From Megalonaias nervosa (taxonomy: Eukaryota; Mollusca; Bivalvia; Unionida; Unionidae): a DNA stretch of 64,000 nucleotides. The notes below the pieces were generated by a model, which saw nothing but the letters and a program-made list of their open reading frames with translations, was not told the DNA's origin and did not search any database. A program made the position numbers and the translations under genes. Below, piece after piece: positions 34,401 to 46,400 of this stretch. The stretch covers positions 1-64,000 of the forward strand of contig JAECUM010012865.1 in NCBI GenBank assembly GCA_016617855.1, in the 5' to 3' direction. Every line of letters begins with the position of its first letter. Position 1 is the stretch's first letter.

Positions 34401-37400
34401 TGCATGGTTGCTATGGTGGCCATCTTGAATATATTGTTACAGCTTGTTACGTGTAGGCTCGTACAAAAGTAACAAAGAAAAGAGTGAAGCCAACAAGCTT
34501 TGCAAAATTTAACAAAATAATTTATTTCCCTAGAAAACAAGGTAAAAGTATGAAAAAGGACTTACGGTTTGTGAATCTAATCCAAAAATTAATCCTAGAA
34601 TTTAAAAATATAAGTCCTATCACTAAAAAGTTCTAAATGAATCAAAGTTCAAATCCCGATGAAGTTCCAAGATGGAAGGCAATGACGTCCTCTATAACCT
34701 GTCCAGTGTTGTTGTGTCAACAGTTACTTGTTGAATCACCAATTCCAGCTTTAGAATTCCAAATAATTTTCAATAAATTCTTTGTCCAAGAATTTTGATG
34801 AAGAAGAGCGCTTGTATGTTTTCCAGAGAAATTAATTACTAATTCTGAAAACTAGAAAAACTTAACTCAGACTGATCACAACACAAAATACCTCTGAGCT
34901 CAGAAGGTATCAATTTACGACTGACTATTTCACTATAAAACTTCAGTTTTAGCCCCAACTATAACGTAATTCAGACCCACATCATGGGGTCACGTGATCA
35001 CTTAGTCTGAGCAGCGCAAAAAAAACTAAAGTCAGTTATCACGTACTCTAGTATAGCGTTAACTAAAAATCAATGATTCCCTCACTGGAAATGAATTTAA
35101 AAAAAGGTTGTTTACTCAACTAACATGCAGGCCAAGTATGACCTTGATTATGACCAATGATTTTCACTCTGTTTACCAATTCTGAATCAAGGTCAGGAAC
35201 TAGGTCAGCTAAAAATACAATGTAGAAACACTACTGCATTTTAATCAGGCTAAAAAGAACTGAACTGAATTTTCTGAAAAAAATGTCAATTCCAGTGAAT
35301 AAACTTATCATTACAATAACATGTAATGAAATAAAAATAAAATAAAAAATTTAAAACTAACACACAAGTAATTAAATTACATATACATAACCCTTCCCCC
35401 AATAAAGAAAAAGAAAGATTTATATAATAAAGCTTTCTTTTTACCATATGTTAATTATCCAAAGTGTTAATGAAATAATATTTCTGTACATAGAGAAAGT
35501 GCATCTGCAATTAAATTGTCTTTTCCCTTGATGTGGCTGATGTCAAGATTATATTCCTGTAACAACAAACTCCACCTTAATAATCTTTGATTTTTGTTTT
35601 TCATCTTGTCAATGAAAGTAAGGTGGTTGTGATCACTGAACAACTGGAGAAGGAGCTGAACTAAGGTAAACTTCAAAATGTTGTAATGCCAAAATAAAAG
35701 CCAAACATTCCTTTTCGATTGTTGAGTAATTTCTTTGGTGCTTATATAATTTCTTCGAAAAATAGGACACCATTTCTGTCTTCTTGAATCAATACTGCTC
35801 CAACCCCAACATCACTTGCATCCACAGATAGTTTAAAAGATTGACTGAAATTTGGAGCTGTAAGAACTGGTGCACTTTAAAGTACGGCCTTTAACTTGTC
35901 AAAAGCCTCCTGACATTTTTCAGTCGAAAGAAACTTGTTTTTCTTGCTCAATAAATTTGTCAGGGGTTCAGCAATATTAGAAAAATTGGAACAAAATTTG
36001 CGATAGTATCCACCCATACCTAAAAATTGCATCAGTTGCTTTTTACTGACAGGCACAGGGAATTCAGAAATAGCCTTGACCTTAGGATCTATAGGTTTAA
36101 CTTGTCCATGTCCCACGATATGTCCTAGAAATGTTACACAAGCATGGCAGAATTCACTTTTAGATAAATTAATTGTCAAATTTGCATCAGTGAGTCTGTC
36201 AAAGAATTTCCGAATTATTGCTAGATGTTCTTTCCAGGTGTCGTTGTAGATGATGACATCATCTATGTAAGCATCACAATTATCTAGACCAGAGATAGTC
36301 ATATTCATCAAACATTGAAAAGTATTTGGCGAACCCTTCATCCCAAACGGCATCACTTTGTATTGATAAAGTCCATCTGGAGTCACGAATGCAAAAATTT
36401 CCTTTGCCCTTTTCGTTAGTGGAATTTGCCAAAATCGTTTCAGAAAAGGTCAAATTTTTGGTGACATATTTGGCATTCCCAATTTTGTAAAATGTAGTCA
36501 TCGATTCTTGGTAATGGAAATGAATCTGTTTTTGTCACACTGTTTGCCTTCCTATAATCAGTGCACATAAGGAAAGTTTTATCTGGTTTTGGAACAAGTA
36601 TACATGGTAAACTCCAGTCACTTTTACTGGGCTGTATGAAATCATTCTCCAACAAATACTGAATTTCCTATTTCAAGTATTCCTGTTTGAGAGGGTTCAT
36701 CTTGTATGGGTGTTGTTTCACAGGTTTGGAATTCACAATTTCAACGTCATGAAAAATTTTGTTTGTCTTTGTAGGAACATCTGGAAATAAGTGCTCATAC
36801 TCAAATAATAACTGTTTAAGTTCATTCCTTTCTTGTTGCAAATGTGAAAGTTTCTGGTCTGAAAGTTTCTGGTCCAGATTATTGATAATTTCCAAATTCC
36901 GAAGATTTGTCGCTCCAAAATCAGTAGAGTCTGATTGAATTCCTTCACTTAAATCCTCAGTGAATGGGACAGGTACAACTAAATTAATTGCATGATTTAC
37001 CTGGCTATCACTGTCACTATACTGGTACTCCTTTAATTTATTTAGATCAGAATACTAATATTATAATTTAATTCATTCATTTTCTTCTTAACTTTGTAAG
37101 GGCCGTAATATCAAATTTGAAGAAAATTTTGAAGAATGAGCAAGTGAGAAAGAACTCTATTACAAGACTCAAAAGTCCTCTCCATTTAAGTTCTGTGAAA
37201 CCATAATTTCACTTTTGACTTGAATTGCTGAGTGCAAAATTCAAGCATAACTAGCTGGAAAATGCCAGACATAAAATTTGACCCTTGACCAAATTGAAAA
37301 GATTTGGGAAGGCCAAATTAAGTAAAAAACTTTATTAAAACTTTTACAATAGTTTTAGTTTTAATATTCCTCAAAGGAATTGCCTCTGGGAATCTTGTTG

Positions 37401-40400
37401 ATGCACACATAATGGTGAACAAGTATTGGTAGCCTGACTTGGTCTTAGGTAAGGGACCAACACAATCTACCATTATTCTACTAAATGGTTCATCAAATGC
37501 AGGAATAGGTTGCAGATGAGCCTTAGGTATCTTCTGATTGGGTTTTCCTACCATTTGGCAAGTATGACAAGATCTTCAGTATTTACAAACATCACTTTTG
37601 ATTTTTGGCCAATAAAAGTGAGTCAAGATCTTGTGATAAGTCTTATTAATCCCTAAATGACCAGCCAAAGGAGTTTGATGGGTCAGACTAAGAATTTCCT
37701 GTCTGTAAGATTTTGGAACTACAATTTGATAGTTCACTGACCACTCATCACCAGCAGGTACCTCGGGAGGTCTCCATTTTCTCATAAGAATTCCATTTTT
37801 AATGAAATAACAGACAGGTACTTCAGTGGCTTCAGTTTCACTAATGGCCCTCTGAAACAAACAGGAGATCTCAGGATCTTTTTCCTGTTCAACGACAAGT
37901 GATTGTCGTTTATCACCCTGATTAGATAAAAGAGAATGAGTATTTAAAAGAGGATCACTGTGATCAATACCACCTGATTGATCCAAATTAGAAGTGAAAG
38001 TGACCTCCTCAAAAGCCTGACCAATACATGTGTCAGCTAAAGGAATATTTTCCTTCTCAAAATCATTCTCAAGAACTTTCTTTGACATAGCTCTGGTAAC
38101 TGCACAACCTGGGTATAACTCAGGGTATTCTTTTTCAATTGGATCAAGTTTCTGATCCAAAGAAGGCTTGTCAGTTACAAGTGGGTTAACCACAACCTTG
38201 TCTCCAGCTAAGTCGTTGCCTAGCAACAAATGAATGCCCTCAACGGGTAAGTTAGACACTATACCGACGGTCACAGGTCCTGAAACTAAGTCTGATGACA
38301 AATTAACAGAATGGAGAGGAACATTAACAAAGCCGCACTCTATTCCCTGAATGAGAACACTCTCAATAGAAGAAGATTTCTCAGAAAAAGGCAAAATACC
38401 TGACACTAAAAGACTCTGAGAAGCTCCTGTATCCCTTAAAATTTTAATAGGGATAGGACTGGCCAAATCACCCAAGAGTGATATAGAACTCTTCGATATG
38501 AATGGTTCATAATTCTCCATAATAAAATCAGACTGGGGTTTATTAGACCCAACAAATGTATTGCTTTCAATACATGACTGTGACCTTGACCTCTTAGAAA
38601 TAAGAGTATTTGGGATAGGTCTATCTTGATTCTGATGCTTATATTTCAATTTTAAGCAATCAGAAATAAAGTGTCCTTTCTTCTTGCAATAGATACACGT
38701 AGGAAGAGACAAGGATTTTGAATCAAGCTTATCAGAAGCTTGATTTTTAAAAGTTGTGCCAAATTGGGTTTTAGAAGGAGTCATATTAGGCTGAAATAAC
38801 TTGTTACCAGTACTCTGCTGAGTGAAAGACTTGCTTACAACAGGAACTTTATGAGTTAAGAAATACTCATCAGCGGCACGAGCAGCGTTTTCTAAGGTTT
38901 TGACCTTATGCTCATAAAGATACATCCTAATGTCACTATGGACACAGTTCCTAAACTCTTCAACTAACATGAGTTGTCTGAGACTTTTGTAATCTTTGTT
39001 AACCTTTCTAGAAGAGCACCACCTATCAAATTGTTGTGCTTTTTCTCTTGCAGATTCGACATAGGTCTGGTCAGTTGATTTTCTAGAATTCCTGAATTTT
39101 TGCCTATAAGCCTCAGGGACTAACTCATAACCCTTCAAGATACAGTCTTTAACCACATCATAGTCAGCACTCTGCTCTAGTGACAGTGAAAAATAAATAT
39201 CACTTGCTCTACCAGTAAGTACAGATTGGAATAAGAGAGTCTAATGCTCCCTTGGCCATTTCAAATTTTCCGCCATTTTTTCAAAGCGAGGAAAATATCT
39301 AGCTACTTCTTTTTCCAGAAAAGGGTGCATTAACTTGATATTTTTGAAAACATCATAAGTAGGGGAGTGTTTTCCCTTTGTCAGCTTTAATTCTTTTAAC
39401 CGAATTTGAAATTCCCTTTCTTCCTTTTCTCTTTGCATTTGCATCTGTCTGTCTCTCTCATCTTTTTCAAATTGTATCTTTTCTATCTGAAACTGAACCT
39501 GTCATATCTCTAATTCCAACTTTTTTAACTGTACTTCCAAAATGTCCAATCACTCCTGGGGAAAATTCAAAAAATTCTCTATGTTTGATGATACTGTGAA
39601 AAAGCCTGCAGATTCCACTAAAAGTTTCAAACAAAATGTGAAATAGTACTTGGGATTTAAAATATCCTGAAAACTAGAGGAATTTAAATTTCAATAAAAA
39701 CAATTTTCTGAAATATTTTAGCCAAAATTCATATATCCTGGACGAGCCCCCAATTTTCTTTGTTACGTGTAGGCTCGTACAAAAGTAACAAAGAAAAGAG
39801 TAAAGCCAACAAGCTTTGCAAAATTTAACAAAATAATTTATTTCCTCAGAAAACAAGGTAAAAGTATGAAAAAGAACTTACGGTTTGTGAATCTAATCCA
39901 AAAATTAATCCTAGAATTTAAAAATATAAGTCCTATCACTAAAAAGTTCTTAATGAATCAAAGTTCGAATCCTGATGAAGTTCCAAGATGGAAGGCAATG
40001 ACGTCCTCTATAACCTGTCCAGTGTTGTTGTGTCAACAGTTACTTGTTGAATCACCAATTCCAGCTTTAGAATTCCAAATAATTTTCAATAAATGTCTTT
40101 GTCCAAGAATTTTGATGAAGAAGAGCGCTTGTATGTTTTCCAGAGAAATTAATTACTAATTCCGAAAACTAGTGTTACGACCCTGTAGTTAAATTACATG
40201 TGTTTAAAAATTCGAATTCCTTCTAATTCTTTCTATTTCATTTTTATTTCATTAAATATAATTATTGTGATGAGGATTATGTTCGCAGGGTCTGATATTT
40301 TGTTAGAAACATCGTGTTTATTTAGAACTTAAATGTGACTCGCGTAAGCACGATTTTTGTATGACTGTTTTGTCATATTAAGTAAACAGTCGGAAATAGC

Positions 40401-43400
40401 TATTTAAATGATTGATTGTGACCACGGTCATTACTAATAATACTTGTTGACATTCTATACTACTTTCGCGAGATTTTGAAATCTCCATGATTTCTTCGTG
40501 CGTGTACATGAAATGACGTATTAGTTTGATTTAAAATACTGAGGTACCTGCGAACTAGAGTCATATTTTAGCATCTTAGAGAGTCACATCGTAACATCTT
40601 ATAGAGTTTCTAAATATCTTAAGAAGAAGGTATTCTTTTGTGCTGGAAAGAGTTGTACGTTCGCAGAACAACATGTGTTTTGTTATTGGTGATAGCTGTA
40701 CTTCGTCTACCTTTTAAATAATAATTATTTTCCCCGGGAGAATTACACAACTGGCTTTGGACAAAGACATTTGCTGAAATTAATTCTAAATTGGAACAGG
40801 ACAATACAAATTGTGATTCACAGTGAAAATTCTGGACATTTGTGTTTAACCTTTGTCTGACTTCATCATCCGCCATCTTGGAACGGAATTGAGATTCAGA
40901 CTTCAATTTAGAACTGTTTATTCACAGGACTTATGTTTTTCACAATTTTAGGACACATTTTAGGATCTTCTTCATAAATTGTAAGTCTTGTTTCATATTT
41001 TTACCTTTTCACTGTGTTTTCTAGGGAATTAAAAAAAAAATTTTAAAATTTACAAAGCTTGTTGACTTTGCTCTTTTCTTTATGTTACTTTAAACGAGCC
41101 GATACATAACATAAAGAAAATTGGGTTGCTCGTCCTTTGGGATATATGAAATTGGCTGATATATCAAACTGGCTAAAAATTGAAATTTAAATTCCCCTAG
41201 TTCAAATCTCATTTGACTTGAAATTTTAGTGAAAACAACAGGCTTTCTTTCACAGTATCAAAAGTAGAGAATTTTTTTAATTTACTCGGGAGTGTTTAGT
41301 AATTTTGAAAATGGAAGTCCAGCTTAAAAAGTTGGAATTAGAGATAAGACAGGTCCAATTTCAAATAGAAAATATACAAATGGAAAAAAAAAAGAAAGAA
41401 ATGCAAAGGCAATCTGAAGAAAGACAGAAAGAAAGACAAATGCAATTTGAGAAAGAAAAACTAAATATGCAAATGCAAAGAGAGAAGAATGAAAGGGAAT
41501 TTCAAATTCAAATGAAAGAATTAGAGCTGGCAAAAGGAAAACACTCCCTACTTTTGATATTTATGGAAATACCAAGTTAGTTCCCCCTTTTAGTGAAAAG
41601 GAAGTAGACAAATATTTTATTCTTTTTGAAAAAGTTGCTGAGAATTCGAAATGGCCAAGAGAGTATTGGACTCAATTATTGCAGAGTGTACTTTATGGCA
41701 AGGCCAGAGATATCTATATATCTCTGTCAGTACAACAAAGTTCTGATTACAGTTTGGTTAAGGAATGCATTTTGAAGGGTTATACATTAGTCCCTGAGGC
41801 TTATTGGCAAGTTCAGAAACTATAGGAAAGATGCTAGACAAACTTATGTTGAATTTGCTAGAGAAAAAGAACAGTTATTCAAGAGATGGTGCTTAGCCAA
41901 GAAAATCGAACATGATTTTGAAAGACTTGAACAACTGGTATTACTGGAAGAGTTTAAAAATTGTCCTCCTAGTGATGTCAAAAATCACCTTGAAGAGAAT
42001 AAGTTTGAAACCTTGGAAAAAGCTGCTATTACTGCTGATGAGTATTCCTTAACTCATATAGTTCCTGCTGTAAGCAAATCTTTCACTCAGCAGTCTACTG
42101 ATAGAAAAGTGTTTCAATCAAATAAGACTCTCAGTAAAACTCAATCTGGCACAAATTCTAAAAATCAAGCCTCTGACAGACTTGATTCAAAATCCTTGTC
42201 TATTTCTACGTGTACTTATTGTAAGAGAAAAGGACACGTCATTTCTGATTGCTTCAGATCGAAATATAGGCATCAGAATCAAGATAGACCTATCCCAAAT
42301 GCTCTTATTGCTAAGAGGTCAAGGTCACGGTCATGTATTGAAAACAATACATTTGTTGGGTTTGAAAAACCTCAATCTGATTGTGTTATGGAGAATTTTG
42401 AACCATTCATGTCGAAGAGTTCTATATCACTCTTGGGTGATTTGGACAGTCCTATCCCTATTAAAATTTTAAGGGATACAGGAGCTTCTCAGAGTCTTTT
42501 AGTTTAAGGTATTTTGCCTTCTTCTGAGAAGACCTGTTCTAATGAGAGTGTTCTCATTCAGGGAATAGAGTGCGGCTTTGTTAATGTTCCTCTCCATTCT
42601 GTTAATTTGTCATCAGACTTAGTTTCAGGACCTGTGACAGTCGGTGTAGTGTCTACTTTACCCGTTGAGGGCATTCATTTGTTGCTAGGCAATGACTTAG
42701 CTGGAGACAAGGTTGTGGTTAATCCACTTGTAACTGACAAGCCTTCTTTGGATCATAAACTTGATCCTATTGAAAAAGAAATCCCAGATTTATTCCCAGC
42801 TTGTGCAGTTACCAGAGCTATGGCAAAGAAAGCTCTTGAGAATGGTTTTAATAAGGAATGTATTCCTTTAGCTGACACATGTATTGGTCAGGTTTTTGAT
42901 GAGGTCACTTTCATTTCTAATTTTGATCATTCAAAAGGCATTGATCATAGTGATCTTCTTTTGAATACTCATTCTCTTTGATCAGGGTGACAAATGACAA
43001 TCACTTGTCGTCGAACAGGAGAAGGATTCTGAGATCTCCTGTTTGTTTCAGAGGGCCATCAGTGAAACTGAAGCAACTGAAGTACCTGTCTGTTACTTCT
43101 TTAAAAATGGAGTTCTTATGAGAAAATGGAGACCTCCCGAGGTACCTGCTAGTGACGAATGGTCAGTAAAATATCAGATTGTGGTTCCGAAACCTTACAG
43201 ACAGGAAATACTTAGTTTGGCCCATGAAACTCCTCTGGCTGGTCATTTAGGGATAAATAAAACGTATCACAAGATCTTGACTCATTTCTATTGGCCAAAA
43301 ATCAAAAGTGATATGTGCAAGTTTTGTAGATCTTGTCATACTTGTCAAATTGTAGGAAAACCAAATCAAAAGATACCTAAAGCTCATCTGCAACCAATTC

Positions 43401-46400
43401 CTGCATTTGACGAACCATTCAGTAGAATTATGGTAGATTGTGTTGGTCCCTTACCAAAGACCAAGTCAGGCAACCAAAATTTGTTGACCATCAAGTGTGT
43501 GTCAACAAGTTTTCCAGAGGTAATTCCTTTGAGGAATTTTACTCAATTTGGCCTTCTCAAATTTGATCAATCTGGTCAAAGGTCAAATTTCAAGTCTGGA
43601 ATGTTCCAGCTTGTTATGCTTGAATTTGGCATTCAGCAGTTAAGTCAAAAGTGAAACTATGGTTTCACCAAAGTTTACTAGAGAGAATTTTTGAGACCTG
43701 TAATAAAGTCCATTCTCTCTTGCTCATTCTGCAGAATTTTCTTCAATTAAGATTTTATGGCCCTTACAAAGTAAAGAAGAAAATGAATGAGTTAAATTAT
43801 AATATTAGTACCCAAGTCTAAGTAAATTAATGGAGTACTACTGTATTCAAAGAAATAGCCAAGTAAATCATGCAATTAATTTAGTTGTACATGTCCCACC
43901 AACTGAGGTTTTGAATGAAGGAATTCAGTCGGATTCTTCTGATCTTGGAACAACAAATCTTCGGAATTCGGAAGTTATAGAAAATCTAGACCAGAAACGT
44001 TCTCATTTACAAAAACAAGAAAAAAGTGAACTTAAACAATTATTGTCTGAATATGAACACTTGTTTCCAGACGTACCTACAAGGACAAACAAAATTTTTC
44101 CCGACGTTGAAATAGTAGATTCAAAACCCATGAAACAACACCCATGCAGGATGAATCCTCTCAAACAGGAATACTTGAGAAAAGGAGATTCAGTATTTAC
44201 TGGAAAATGATTTTATAGAGCCCAGTAAGAGTGATTGGAGTTCACCGTGCATTCTTGTTCCGAAACCAGATAAAACTTTCCGAATGTGTACGGATTATAG
44301 GAAGGTGAACAGTGTGACAAAAACAGACTCATTTCCATGGCCAAGAATCGATGATTGTATCGACAAAATTGGAAATGCCAAATACGTCACCAAATTTGAC
44401 CTGAAGCATTTTGGCAAATTCCACTAACAGAAAGAGCAAAAGAAATTTCAGCATTTGTGACTCCAGATGGACTCTACCAGTATAAAGTAATGCCATTTGG
44501 GATGAAGAGTTCTCCAAGTACTTTTCAACGCCTTATGAATATGATTGCTTCTGGTCTAGACAATTGTGATGCCTATATTGATGATGTCATCATGTACAAC
44601 AACACCTGGAAAGAACATCTAGCCACAATTCGGAAGTTCTTCAACAGACTCACGGATGCAAATTTGACAATTAATTTATCTAAAAGTGAGTTCTGCCGTG
44701 CTTGTGTTACTTTTCTAGGACATATTGTGGGACATGGTCAAGTTAAACCTATAGATGCTAATGTCAAGGCTATTTCTGAATTTCCTGTACCTGTCAGTAA
44801 AAAACAGCTGATGTGATTTTTGGGTATGGCTGGGTACTATCGCAAATTTTGTTCTAATTTTTCTGATATTGTTGAACCTCTGACAAACTTGTTGAGAAAG
44901 ATAAAGAAGTTTCTTTGGACTGAAAAATGTCAAGAGGCTTTCGATAGATTAAAGGCCATACTTAAAAGTGCACCAGTTTTAACAGCTCCAGATTTCAGTC
45001 AACCATTCAAACTATCTGTGGATGCAAGTGAAGTTGGGGTTGGAGCAGTTTTGATTCAAGATGGCAAAAATGGTGTAGAACACCCAGTATGTTATTTCTC
45101 TAAGAAATTAAATAAACACCAAAGGAACTACTCAACAATCGAGAAGGAATGCTTGGCTTTAATACTGGCTTTACAGCATTTTGAAGTTTATATCAGCTCA
45201 GCTCCTTTCTCCGGTTGTTGTGCTTAGCGATCACAACCCCCTTACTTTCATCAACAGGATGAAAAATAAAAATCAAAGGCTATTGAGATGGAGTTTATTT
45301 TTGCAAGAGTACAATCTTGACATCAGGCACATCAAAGGAAAAGACAATTTAATTGCAGATGCACTTTCCCTTGTATAGAAATATCATTTTCATATGCACT
45401 TTTGTATTATTCATAAGAGTTCTTCTTATGTATTTTTTTACCTCATGTATAGTTTACATCTGGTAAAAAAGAAAGCTTTATTATGTAAATCTTTCTTTTT
45501 TCTTTATGGGGGAAAGTGTTACGACCCTGTAGTTAAATTACATGTGTAAAAATTTGAATTCCTTCTAATTCTTTCTATTTCATTTTTATTTCATTTTTAT
45601 ATCATTAAATATAATTATTGTGATGAGGATTATGTTCGCAGGGTCTGATATTTTGTTAGAAACATCGTGTTTATTTAGAACTTAAATGTGACTCGCGTAA
45701 GCACGATTTTTGTATGACTGTTTTGTCGTATTAAGTAAACAGTCGGAAATAGCTATGTAAATGATTGGTTGTGACCACGGTCATTACTAATAATACTTGT
45801 TGACATTCTATACTACTTTCGCAAGATTTTGAAATCTCCGTGATTTCTTCATGCATGTACATGAAATGACGTATTAGTTTGATTTAAAATACTCAGGTAC
45901 CTGCGAACTAGTCTAGAGTCATATTTTAACATCTTAGAGAGTCACATCGTAACATCTTATAGAGTTTCTAAATACCTTAAGAAGAAGGTATTCTTTTGTG
46001 CTGGAAAGAGTTGTTCATTCGTACGTTCGCAGAACAACATGTGTTTTGTTATTGGTGATAGCTGTACTTCGTCTACCTTTTAAGTAATAATTATTTTCAC
46101 TGGAGAACTACACAACTGGCTATGGACAAAGACATTTGCTGAAATTAATTCTAAATTGGAACAGGACAATACAAATTGTGATTCACAGTGAAAATTCTGA
46201 ACATTTGTGTTTAACCTTCGTCTGACGTCATCTTCCTCCTAAATTGTAAGTCTTGTTTCATATTTTTACCTTTTCACCATGTTTTCTAGGGAAATAAATT
46301 ATTTTTTTTAAAATTTACAAAGCTTGTTGTCTTCGCTCTTTTCTTTATGTTACTTTAAACGAGCCGATACGTAACACTAGAAAAACTTAACTCAAACTGA

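Larger units (their letters stand above)
40173..46376 (+). mobile_element. Element B: Gmr1-like Ty3/gypsy retrotransposon nested in element A
   Basis: The element is 6204 bases, starts TGTTACGACC and ends ATACGTAACA, with CTAG duplicated on both sides (40169-40172 and 46377-46380). Order on the plus strand: 5' LTR 40173-41111, primer site, gag, protease, integrase, RT, RNase H, purine tract GGGGGAAAG (45508-45516), 3' LTR 45517-46376. The orientation is opposite to its host element A and the same as the zinc-finger gene. Frames are broken by stops and frameshifts. Internal sequence is clearly related to A, yet most of the LTR is not, so B is a separate subfamily. Confidence 0.92.

Noticed and set aside
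41324..41533. Minus-strand hydrophobic frame suggesting a membrane protein
   Set aside because: It is the antisense shadow of the Lys/Glu-rich gag coiled coil of element B.
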